64,000 bases of DNA, taken from positions 3,720,001-3,784,000 of the forward strand of contig NZ_LR215979.1 of NCBI RefSeq assembly GCF_900683735.1, given 5' to 3'. Numbering within the stretch: the stretch's first letter is position 1; every line of letters starts with the position of its first letter. Both the position numbers and the translations under genes were made by a program. The notes under the pieces were generated by a model, which was not told the origin of the DNA, ran no database searches, and saw only the letters and a list, made by a program, of their open reading frames with translations. This DNA comes from Fusobacterium ulcerans ATCC 49185 (lineage in GTDB: Bacteria; Fusobacteriota; Fusobacteriia; Fusobacteriales; Fusobacteriaceae). Of the stretch, positions 26,715 to 34,431 are shown piece by piece.

Positions 26715-26735
26715 AAATCAAGGGGAGGTCAAAAA

Positions 26736-27527
26736 ATGTTATCAGTATGGCAGGTTATTATTATAACTATATTGGCATTTTTGGTTCCTGTAGATAAGTA
26801 TGGTATGACTTTTGGACTGAGATGGCCCATTATACCAGCTTTTTTAATGGGATTTATATTAGGAGATATGCAGACAGCACTTTATATTGGTGGAACTTTG
26901 CAGTTAATGTCATTGGGAGTAGCAAGTATAGGGGGAAGCAGTGTTCCTGAATATTCAACTGCTGCAATTATAGCTACTACAATAGCAGTTGTTACAGGAA
27001 AAGGAATGGAGGCAGGACTTGCAATAGGATTACCAGTAGCTATGCTTGGAGTTCAGTTAGATGTTTTTGCCAAAATTTTAAACGGATTTGTAGTGCGTAC
27101 ATCACAAAATTATGCAAATAAAAAAGATTTTGGAAAGATGATAAAAATATTGATGGTAGGGCCAATAATTACAGGACTGACAGCAGCAATTCCAGTATTT
27201 TTGGCTATAAGTATGGGACCTGAAATAGTAAATAAGATATTAGAAATAACACCATCATGGTTTATTTCAGGTTTGACTATAGCAGGAAAAGTTTTACCAG
27301 CTGTGGGAATAGCAATGTTACTAAATTATATGCCTGTAAGAAAATATGTTTATTATTTATTTCTTGGGTTCTTTTTTGCTGCATATTTAGGAGTTCCAAT
27401 TTTAGGAGTAACTATAATAGGATTAATAGCCTCAATGAAATATTACAGTGAAAATCAAAATAAAATGGGAACAACTGGAACACCATCTGATAATGTCACT
27501 AGTGTAGGAGGATTGGAAGATGAATAA
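26736..27527 (+). CDS. PTS mannose/GalNAc-family EIIC component
   Basis: 263 residues with several membrane segments, typical for the mannose/sorbose/N-acetylgalactosamine EIIC family. GGTLQLMSLGVASIGGSSVPEY is cut here to its key part: GTLQLMSLG, then a proline/glycine-rich turn, which is conserved in the family. Together with EIID it forms the sugar channel. Overlaps the EIID start by 8 bases. Confidence 0.92.
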   Translation: MLSVWQVIIITILAFLVPVDKYGMTFGLRWPIIPAFLMGFILGDMQTALYIGGTLQLMSLGVASIGGSSVPEYSTAAIIATTIAVVTGKGMEAGLAIGLPVAMLGVQLDVFAKILNGFVVRTSQNYANKKDFGKMIKILMVGPIITGLTAAIPVFLAISMGPEIVNKILEITPSWFISGLTIAGKVLPAVGIAMLLNYMPVRKYVYYLFLGFFFAAYLGVPILGVTIIGLIASMKYYSENQNKMGTTGTPSDNVTSVGGLEDE

Positions 27528-28326
27528 TGAAAATAAAGCAATTTTAGATAAAAAAGATTTGAATAAAGTTATAATGAGATGGATGCCTATGGCTGTAAAT
27601 ACGTATAACTATCAGTATCAACAGGCAGGAACTGTAGTTTACTCTCTCTATCCTGCATTAAGAAAAATTTATAAAAATGATGATGAACTTCAGGCATCAA
27701 TACAGAATCATTTTAATTATTTTAACTGTATGCCATGGCTAGCACCTCTAGTGCTGGGAGCAACCTTAGCTATTGAAGACAATGGGGGAATAAAAGATAA
27801 AGAAATAGTTCAGAATATAAAAACAAGTTTGATGGGACCTCTTTCAGGAGTAGGAGATACAATTTTCTGGGTACTTGTGCCAACAATTATTGGATCAATT
27901 GCAGGATATATGGCTTTAGAAAATAATCCAACTGGAGTAATTGCATGGATTATTATAAATATAGCATTTATGTTTATGAGATTTAGATTTATACATTTAG
28001 GATATAATCAGGGAATTAAGTTAGTAACAAGTTTTGGAAATAAAGTTGCTCTATTGACAGAATGTGCTTCTATTTTAGGATTAGTTGTTGTAGGATCATT
28101 AGTTTCTTCTGTTGTAAATATAAAAATACCCATGGTGATAAAGTATGGAGAAGTTTCAATGGCAATTCAACCTATGCTGGATAAAATACTTCCAGCATTA
28201 GTTCCTGTACTTATAACTTTTGGAATTTATAAGGTATTAAAAATGAAAAAAATAGGAATAACAGGAATAATTTTAATGGTTATTATTTTTAGCATGTTTG
28301 CAGCTTATTTTAAAGTATTAGTTTAG
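27520..28326 (+). CDS. PTS mannose/GalNAc-family EIID component
   Basis: 268 residues. The N-terminal NYQYQQAGTVVYSLYPALRK, then FFNCMPW-like NYFNCMPWLAPLVLG and SLMGPLSGVGDTIFWVLVPT, are the EIID signature. It is the second membrane component of the sugar channel. Length and order match AgaD/ManZ-type proteins. Confidence 0.92.
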   Translation: MNNENKAILDKKDLNKVIMRWMPMAVNTYNYQYQQAGTVVYSLYPALRKIYKNDDELQASIQNHFNYFNCMPWLAPLVLGATLAIEDNGGIKDKEIVQNIKTSLMGPLSGVGDTIFWVLVPTIIGSIAGYMALENNPTGVIAWIIINIAFMFMRFRFIHLGYNQGIKLVTSFGNKVALLTECASILGLVVVGSLVSSVVNIKIPMVIKYGEVSMAIQPMLDKILPALVPVLITFGIYKVLKMKKIGITGIILMVIIFSMFAAYFKVLV

Positions 28327-28335
28327 GAGGAAAAG

Positions 28336-28740
28336 TTGAAAAAAATTGTTATTGCTTCACATCATAAATTAGCATTTGGTATGAAAAAAACTGTCGAATT
28401 TCTTACTGGGTTTACTAATGTTTATGAATTAAGTGCCTATATAGACAATGGAGATATTTGTGAACAGGTAAAAGAGATAATGGATGGTGTCAAAGAAGAT
28501 GATGAGGTTTTTGTTTTTACAGATATACTAGGGGGAAGTGTTACTCAGAATTTTTTTCCATATTGCAGTGATAGAGTTCATATAATTTGCGGAATGAATC
28601 TTCCAATAATACTTACTGTAATATCGGAACTAGATGAGGATATAAAAAAAGAGGATATTTATAGAATGATTGAAGAATCCAGAGAATCTATTGTATATGT
28701 AAATGAATGGACAACTGCAGAAGACAATGATGATGAATAA
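28336..28740 (+). CDS. PTS mannose/GalNAc-family EIIA component
   Basis: 134 residues, starting with TTG after GGAGGAAAAG. ASHHKLAFGMKKT has the phosphorylated histidine (His9, in the place of SHG-LAxG of the family), and FTDILGGSVTQNFF is the conserved Asp/Gly loop. It accepts phosphate from HPr. It completes a four-subunit PTS; the sulfatase gene follows 21 bases later, so the sugar may be sulfated. Confidence 0.9.
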   Translation: MKKIVIASHHKLAFGMKKTVEFLTGFTNVYELSAYIDNGDICEQVKEIMDGVKEDDEVFVFTDILGGSVTQNFFPYCSDRVHIICGMNLPIILTVISELDEDIKKEDIYRMIEESRESIVYVNEWTTAEDNDDE

Positions 28741-28761
28741 TAAAATTTTGCTGGAGGAGTT

Positions 28762-30225
28762 ATGAGAACAATTGTAGTGTTGATGGATACATTAAGGAGA
28801 GATCATCTTTCTTGCTATAATGAAAATACAGATTGTATCACAGAAAATATAAAAAAATTTAGTGAGGAAAGCTGTGTATTTGAAAATCATTTTACAGGAA
28901 GTATGCCTTGTATGCCAGCAAGAAGAGATATCTTTACTGGAAGATTAAATTTTTTAGAAAGATCATGGGGGCCAATAGAAATATTTGATAAAACAATTCC
29001 AAAGGTTTTGGAAAGTAAAAAAATTAAATCACACATAATAACAGATCATGCTCATTATTTTAGAATTGGTGGAGAAAATTATTGTCAACAGTTTTCAACA
29101 TATGAATTCTTTAGAGGACAGGAGAGTGATCCATGGATATCGTTAATAGATGACCCGTATATGCCAGAAAAATATTTTGGAGATGTAAAAAGACAATATC
29201 AATGCAATAGAACAAAATTTAAAGAGGAAAAGGATTTTCCAAGTGTGAAATGTTTTGATGCAGCAATGGAATGGATAGATGAAAATAAAAATGCAAAAGA
29301 TTTTTTTCTTATGGTAGAAACTTTTGACCCACATGAGCCATTTGATATACCTGAAAAATATCTTGAATTATATGATGATGATTATAAAGGACCACATTTT
29401 GACTTGCCAAAATATAAAAAAATAGATGTGGAAACAAAAGAAGCTATAGAACATTTAAAGAAAAGATATAAAGCATTGGTTACAATGTCAGATGTACATT
29501 TTGGAAGATTTATTGAGAAACTGAAAGAAAATAATATGTATGAAGATACTCTAATTATATTTACTACAGATCATGGGTATTGTCTAGGAGAGAGAGAATA
29601 TCTTGGAAAAAGCTATATGCCAGCATATAATGAGCTTTCTAATATTCCATTGATAGTACATTTTCCTGATAATTGTTATGCTGGAGAAAGAAAATCAGAA
29701 CTAACACAGAATATAGATTTAATGGCTACAATTTTAGACTATCAGTCAGTGGAGATTCCAGATAGAGTAACTGGAAAATCTCTTAGAAACATTGTAGAAA
29801 AAAATGAACAGAACAGGGAATCTTTGCTTTATGGAATTTTTGGATTAGCTGTAAATATTTATGATGGTCAATATACTTATATGAGGGGAGCAAGGGATAG
29901 TTCAAAGTGCTATGAGTATACTACGTCTCTTACAACAATAAGAAACTGGCTGGGAAAAGATATTCCAGAAAAGATAGAATGTGGACATTTCTTAAAAAAT
30001 GTAGATTTTCCGGTTTATAAAATACCAGCTGAAAAAAATGCTCTTGTAAGTGATTTTTCCTATATCATGAAAGATCATCTCTTTGATATAAAGAAAGATT
30101 ATGAACAAAAAAATGATATAAAGGATACAGAAATTATTGAACTTATGGAGAAAAAACTTTCAAAAGCATTGAAAGAAAATGATGCTCCTGAAGAGCAATG
30201 GGAAAGATTGGGATTGAATAAATAA
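28762..30225 (+). CDS. Cytoplasmic type I sulfatase (formylglycine type, Cys form)
   Basis: 487 residues, alkaline-phosphatase-like fold. The sulfatase motif is Cys50-Met-Pro-Ala-Arg54, in which Cys50 would be converted to formylglycine by an anaerobic sulfatase-maturating enzyme (not in this window). Asp9 in LMDT and TTDHGYCLGE near 271 provide metal ligands. There is no signal peptide, so it acts in the cytoplasm. As the fifth gene of the PTS operon it probably removes sulfate from a sugar brought in and phosphorylated by the PTS, for example a sulfated N-acetylhexosamine from mucin or glycosaminoglycan; the substrate is inferred. Confidence 0.88.
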   Translation: MRTIVVLMDTLRRDHLSCYNENTDCITENIKKFSEESCVFENHFTGSMPCMPARRDIFTGRLNFLERSWGPIEIFDKTIPKVLESKKIKSHIITDHAHYFRIGGENYCQQFSTYEFFRGQESDPWISLIDDPYMPEKYFGDVKRQYQCNRTKFKEEKDFPSVKCFDAAMEWIDENKNAKDFFLMVETFDPHEPFDIPEKYLELYDDDYKGPHFDLPKYKKIDVETKEAIEHLKKRYKALVTMSDVHFGRFIEKLKENNMYEDTLIIFTTDHGYCLGEREYLGKSYMPAYNELSNIPLIVHFPDNCYAGERKSELTQNIDLMATILDYQSVEIPDRVTGKSLRNIVEKNEQNRESLLYGIFGLAVNIYDGQYTYMRGARDSSKCYEYTTSLTTIRNWLGKDIPEKIECGHFLKNVDFPVYKIPAEKNALVSDFSYIMKDHLFDIKKDYEQKNDIKDTEIIELMEKKLSKALKENDAPEEQWERLGLNK

Positions 30226-30249
30226 AAATTATAGATCTTGATAAAATAT

Positions 30250-30316
30250 AGAGGATATGAATAATTTAAGAGCAGAAATATAATTAGGCTTTTGGTTGTT
30301 TATATCCTCTTCTTTA
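30250..30316 (+). terminator. Probable terminator after the PTS/sulfatase operon
   Basis: AGAGGATAT at 30250-30258 pairs perfectly with ATATCCTCT at 30302-30310 across a long loop; T-rich bases follow. Confidence 0.6.
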
Positions 30317-30470
30317 TTTATATTATTTTCTATACAGTTCTGTTATTCCTAATTATTTTGGCAGAAAAAAGAATTTATTTTTTTATAGCTTAAATATAAT
30401 GGAATTTAGTGATAGAATAAATTATAATACTTCATAAATATGTGTATTTTACTCAAGGGAGGAAAGAGGT

Positions 30471-31799
30471 ATGAAAAAAACTCTGTTTTTGTTTATGTTC
30501 TTTTTTTTATTTTCATATGTTGTAGTAAATAAGTTTACTCTTGGAATAATAGTTTTTATAGTATATATGGGATTTGCTTTAATGGCATTAAAAAAAGATA
30601 ATACACTGGATTCTGTTATTGATATCTCTTTTGAGTATAGTAAAAAATCAAAGGTTGTTTTAACAATATTTATCTTTGTAGGAGCTTTGACAGCAAGCTG
30701 GCTGGCTTCAGGAACAATTCCTGGTATTGTATATTTTGGAATAAAATTTATAAATCCTAATCTTTTTATATTTTTTACATTTTTTATAACAAGTATAATA
30801 GCTTTTTTTCTAGGAAGTTCTTTTGGAACAGCAAGCACAATAGGTATTGCTCTTATGGCAATAGCTAGAAGTGGTAATATAGATGTCAATATTGTAGGAG
30901 CAGCAATAATTTCAGGAATTTATTTTGGAGACAGATGGTCACCTCTTTCATCTAGTGCTAATTTAGTTGCCAGTCTTACAGGAATAGATATATACTCAAA
31001 TTTGAAAAATATGATAAAATCAATGATAATACCATATCTTTTAACAAGTCTGTTTTATATATTCCTATCTAGAAGTTATATACTTAGTACAAATGAAAAT
31101 ACTATTTCAGGACTCATTTTAAATACATATAATTTGGATGTAAGATTTATCTTTATACCTGTTGTAGCAATTGTAATCTTTTCTATTTTAAGAATAAATG
31201 TAAGAATTTCTATGGTTGTAAGTATAATTTTAGCTTCAGCTGTAGCTGTAGTTGTTCAAAAAGAAAAGATTACAGATGTAATAAAATATCTAACTTTAGG
31301 ATTTTATAAATTTGATGGAACTTCTTTGGAGAAAATTATAAAAGGAGGAGGAGTTGTATCAATGCTCAATGCCTTTATTCTTATAATTATTTCCTGCTCT
31401 CTTGTTGGTCTTTTTGAACAGTTAAATATACTTTATTATATAAAAAATAAAATAATGAATGTAAAAACAAGGGCAGATTTATTTAGAAACACTGTAATTG
31501 TTAGTTTCATCACTGGAATGGTAGGAGCAAATCAGACTATTGCAGTTATAATGACTGAAAATATTATAGAAAAAATTTATGATGAAAAGAAAATAAAAAG
31601 GATAGAACTAGCAAAAGATATAGAAAATTCAGCAATAGTTATTCCTGCACTTATTCCTTGGAATATAGCATGCTATCTCCCATGTACAATGCTGGGGATT
31701 GGAAGTATTAAATTCATACCCTATGCAGCTTACATATATCTGATTCCAATTTGTGCATATATATATTATAGATTTATTTTAAAAGAAAAAGAAATTTAA
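30471..31799 (+). CDS. NhaC-family Na+/H+ (or malate-lactate type) antiporter
   Basis: 442 residues, about 11 membrane segments. The stretch SGIYFGDRWSPLSSSANLVASLTG and SFGTASTIGIALMAIA are characteristic of NhaC/MleN-type antiporters; GMVGANQTIAVIMTENII is the second conserved loop. Such proteins exchange sodium for protons, some with organic acids. GGAGGAAAGAGG precedes the ATG. It is followed by a YbaK-type gene 14 bases later, so the two are probably co-transcribed. Confidence 0.88.
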   Translation: MKKTLFLFMFFFLFSYVVVNKFTLGIIVFIVYMGFALMALKKDNTLDSVIDISFEYSKKSKVVLTIFIFVGALTASWLASGTIPGIVYFGIKFINPNLFIFFTFFITSIIAFFLGSSFGTASTIGIALMAIARSGNIDVNIVGAAIISGIYFGDRWSPLSSSANLVASLTGIDIYSNLKNMIKSMIIPYLLTSLFYIFLSRSYILSTNENTISGLILNTYNLDVRFIFIPVVAIVIFSILRINVRISMVVSIILASAVAVVVQKEKITDVIKYLTLGFYKFDGTSLEKIIKGGGVVSMLNAFILIIISCSLVGLFEQLNILYYIKNKIMNVKTRADLFRNTVIVSFITGMVGANQTIAVIMTENIIEKIYDEKKIKRIELAKDIENSAIVIPALIPWNIACYLPCTMLGIGSIKFIPYAAYIYLIPICAYIYYRFILKEKEI

Positions 31800-31813
31800 G
31801 GAAGGATAAAATT

Positions 31814-32359
31814 ATGGAAGAAAAATTTGAGGTATCAGATATATTGACAGGAAGACCAGATAGAGAGATTTCAGACAAAGAAAAAGATTGTTATGATATG
31901 CTGGAAAAATTAGGGATTTATTATGAAAGAGTAGAATTTAATATCTTTCCTGAAACATTGGAAGATTTATCTAAATCAGATGAAAAATTAAAAATGCCTG
32001 GGATAAAAAATTTGATGTTTAAAACTAAAAATGGCAGTCAGTTTTTTTTACTGGTTCTAGCAAGAAATGAAAAATTAGATATAAAAGAATTTAGGGGAAA
32101 ACATGGTATTCCTAAAATAGAAATGGCTAAAGACAGTGATTTGGAAAATATTTTAAATACTCATTCTGGAGCAGTTAGTATAACAGAATTGATGTATGAT
32201 AAAGACAATAAAATAAAATTATTTATTGATGAAAAGCTTTTGGAAGGAGAATATATGCGCTTTCATCCAAATGAAAATTTATCTACAGTGAAGATTAAAA
32301 TGAAAGATTTTAAGGAAAAATTAATTCCATATCTGGAGCATGAAATTAATATTTTATAA
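31814..32359 (+). CDS. YbaK/ProX-type aminoacyl-tRNA deacylase
   Basis: 181 residues, the PrdX/ProXp-ala group of ProRS-editing-domain homologues. It ends with YMRFHPNENLSTVKIKM, close to the FHPxxNTxT motif that forms the editing pocket, and has KNLMFKTKNGSQFFLLVLA earlier with the conserved Lys. Such proteins remove wrongly attached Ala (or Cys) from tRNA-Pro. Placement behind a Na+/H+ antiporter tells little. Confidence 0.88.
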   Translation: MEEKFEVSDILTGRPDREISDKEKDCYDMLEKLGIYYERVEFNIFPETLEDLSKSDEKLKMPGIKNLMFKTKNGSQFFLLVLARNEKLDIKEFRGKHGIPKIEMAKDSDLENILNTHSGAVSITELMYDKDNKIKLFIDEKLLEGEYMRFHPNENLSTVKIKMKDFKEKLIPYLEHEINIL

Positions 32360-32403
32360 TAAAGATAAAAATATATAATAAAATTCGTGAAAAAGGAGGG
32401 AGT

Positions 32404-32463
32404 ATGATGGATAATCTATTATCTGTCATATGTGATGAAAATGTTAGAGATAAGAATGGCTGA
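32404..32463 (+). CDS. Possible 19-residue upstream ORF of the GNAT gene
   Basis: AAGGAGGGAGT stands in the right place for ATGATG at 32404, not for the GNAT start. The frame gives a 19-residue peptide that ends at 32463 inside the GNAT gene, overlapping its start by about 23 bases. It may couple translation or be a remnant of a frameshifted N terminus. Confidence 0.35.
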   Translation: MMDNLLSVICDENVRDKNG

Positions 32464-32932
32464 AAAAAATGATGTAGAAAAGATAGTAAAAATAGAGCAG
32501 GAGTGTTTTCCAGCTGCTGAAGCAGCAAAAGAAGAAGATATTTATAAAAGATTTGAAGTTTTTGGAGAAAATTTTATAGTGGCAGTTGAAAATGGAAAAA
32601 TTATTGGTTTTGTAAATGGATGTACAACAGATAAACCAGAACTTCCAGATGAATTATACCATAATCCATTATTGCATAATGCAGCAGGAGGTTATCAGAC
32701 AGTATTTGGACTTGATGTGCTTCCAGAATACAGAAAAAAAGGAGTAGCTGGAGAGTTGCTGAAACAGATGATATCTTTGAGTAAATCAAGAAATAAAAAA
32801 GGTATTATTTTAACTTGTAAAGATTATTTGATTGGGTACTATGAAAAATTCGGCTTTGAAAATCAGGGAGTATCTGCATCTTCTCATGGAGGAGCAAAAT
32901 GGAATAATATGTTTTTAAATCTTGAGAAATAA
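32441..32932 (+). CDS. GNAT-family N-acetyltransferase
   Basis: 163 residues from ATG 32441 (MLEIRMAEKNDVEKI). Strand beta-4 and the acetyl-CoA loop read VFGLDVLPEYRKKGVAGELL, the Q/RxxGxG/A pattern, and the C-terminal CKDYLIGYYEKFGFENQG is also typical. The substrate is unknown; relatives of the AANAT-like type act on arylalkylamines or polyamines. The upstream ribosome site points to an overlapping small ORF, and GTG 32432 or ATG 32435 are alternative starts. Confidence 0.85.
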   Translation: MLEIRMAEKNDVEKIVKIEQECFPAAEAAKEEDIYKRFEVFGENFIVAVENGKIIGFVNGCTTDKPELPDELYHNPLLHNAAGGYQTVFGLDVLPEYRKKGVAGELLKQMISLSKSRNKKGIILTCKDYLIGYYEKFGFENQGVSASSHGGAKWNNMFLNLEK

Positions 32933-32965
32933 AAAAATAGAAGTAAAGATAAATATTTAAAAAAA

Positions 32966-33350
32966 TGATTAATGGGCAAGAATATGATACTAAGGACAAA
33001 GAACTTAGAACAATGAGCAGCAGAGCCCAAAATTTAATTAGAGAATATAATATGCTTTCTGCTGAGGATATAAATGAGAGAGAAAAGAAGATAAAAGAAA
33101 TATTAGGAAAATATGTGGATTAATCAATTTTTTTATGTAGATTATAGTTGCAATATTTCAGAATAACTGCACTCCATCAACAGGAGATTTTACATACTAT
33201 GCTCCTTGAGAGAATAGAATCTGGAATGGAGAATTTAAAAGAAATCAATAGAAATTTTTTTATAATAGTTGAAAGAATGAAACAGCAGAAAAAGCTCATC
33301 AAAAATATATGTATATGAGCAATAATAATATGGAGGATTTTAAAAATTAG
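32966..33350 (+). pseudogene. Decayed maltose/galactoside O-acetyltransferase remnant
   Basis: ATG 32966 opens a 52-residue frame that reads like the N-terminal Mac domain (MINGQEYDTKDKEL, then RAQNLIREYN, then KKIKEILGKYV). The TAA at 33121 ends it, but shortly after, in another frame, QFFYVDYSCNIS continues the conserved RCDYG-NISIG region. Further stops follow. After 33150 a reading frame of about 45 residues and another fragment (NNNMEDFKN) remain unidentified. I read this as an acetyltransferase broken by point and indel mutations, possibly joined to another remnant. Confidence 0.7.
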
Positions 33351-33360
33351 AAAAATTTTT

Positions 33361-33405
33361 AAGCCCATGTTTTAGGAAAAAATTCTAAAATTCATGGGCT
33401 TTTTA
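33361..33405 (+). terminator. Terminator after the acetyltransferase remnant
   Basis: AAGCCCATG pairs with CATGGGCTT, with an inner TTTAG/CTAAA stem, followed by a T run. It may also serve the convergent membrane-protein gene. Confidence 0.8.
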
Positions 33406-33449
33406 ATATTATATTAAGATTTAATAATAAAAGAATTAAGAATATTAAA

Positions 33450-34157
33450 TCATTTCATAAACTCATCAAGCTCCTTCTGTTTCTCTTCCTCCTTGATAAA
33501 CATCATTAAAAAAACTAAAAGAAGTATTACACATGGAATAAGAACAGCTTTTTCTAGAAATTGATTAGTGAGAAAGTAACTTGCAACAGCACCAAGGAGA
33601 AAAAATAGAATAATTATAAAGCAAAGGAATCCCTTACCTTTTGCACTTTTATCTCTTTTTTTATGCCAGATAAAAAGATATTCAGTGCCTGAACGCAAAT
33701 TACCAGTACACATGGTTGTAGTAAGAGAACAACCTTGAATTTTCCGAAATGCCTCGAACTGCATAGCGCATACAAAAGAAACACTGATATTTACTAAAAT
33801 ATTATATTTTTGTGGGGTAAAGGCATCTGCTATAAGCAGAAACAGCTCAATAAGTATAATAACTTGCCGCCAGTGTATATTGATATCTTGATTTTCTTTT
33901 TCTTGATAGTGAGATCTAACTTTTTCCACTAAAATTACAGCAAGTGCAAAGGCAATAATTGGAAAGATATATTGTATTGCATGTTTCCATTCTCTTTGAG
34001 CCAGATAGAGAGCCAAAAATATCATGTTGCCTGTTTGAGCATAAGCAAATACTTCCCCACGGCAAACATAGGTATACACATCTAAAAAACCACCAGAAAA
34101 AGCAAGTAGAGCACCAAGCAGAAAAGATTCTGACATTTGTCCATGACTTTTTTTCAT
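33450..34157 (-). CDS. YoaK/DUF1275-family membrane protein
   Basis: 235 residues, six or seven membrane segments. The N-terminal part LGALLAFSGGFLDVYTYVCR, then FAYAQTGNMIFLAL, and TTTMCTGNLRSG are the hallmarks of the DUF1275 (YoaK) family. Function unknown; often near stress or transport genes. ATG follows GAGGAG. Single gene facing the acetyltransferase remnant. Confidence 0.88.
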   Translation of the reverse strand: MKKSHGQMSESFLLGALLAFSGGFLDVYTYVCRGEVFAYAQTGNMIFLALYLAQREWKHAIQYIFPIIAFALAVILVEKVRSHYQEKENQDINIHWRQVIILIELFLLIADAFTPQKYNILVNISVSFVCAMQFEAFRKIQGCSLTTTMCTGNLRSGTEYLFIWHKKRDKSAKGKGFLCFIIILFFLLGAVASYFLTNQFLEKAVLIPCVILLLVFLMMFIKEEEKQKELDEFMK

Positions 34158-34380
34158 TTAATTCATCTCCTCTTATTTTAAGGTATGAATGGGCAGTTGA
34201 GTTTATAGGGAAAAGTTAAGTATCAAAGAGCTCTTTATAAAATTATATCACAAAATAGATACTGGATATATAAACTATTTTTAAATGAAAAATTCTGTAA
34301 AAATAAAAAAAATATATAGTAACATTGTATCTTATAAGTTTTAAATGATTATTACAAAGAATTATATAAAAAAGAGGACA

Positions 34381-34400
34381 TATGTATTATAATATACATA
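34381..34400. promoter_or_regulatory. Palindrome with TATAAT at its centre before the FUSC-like gene
   Basis: TATGTAT-TATAAT-ATACATA is a perfect 7-6-7 dyad whose centre is a consensus -10 box, 32 bases before the FUSC-like start. A repressor bound here would cover the promoter. The -35 region is weak. Confidence 0.45.
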
Positions 34401-34431
34401 TAAAGAATAAAGTCTTATAAGGGTGAGGACA

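Noticed and set aside
33177-33368. Coding frame on the - strand in the degraded region
   Set aside because: Low-complexity Ile/Phe-rich translation of the opposite strand, no ribosome site; better explained as the decayed + strand gene.
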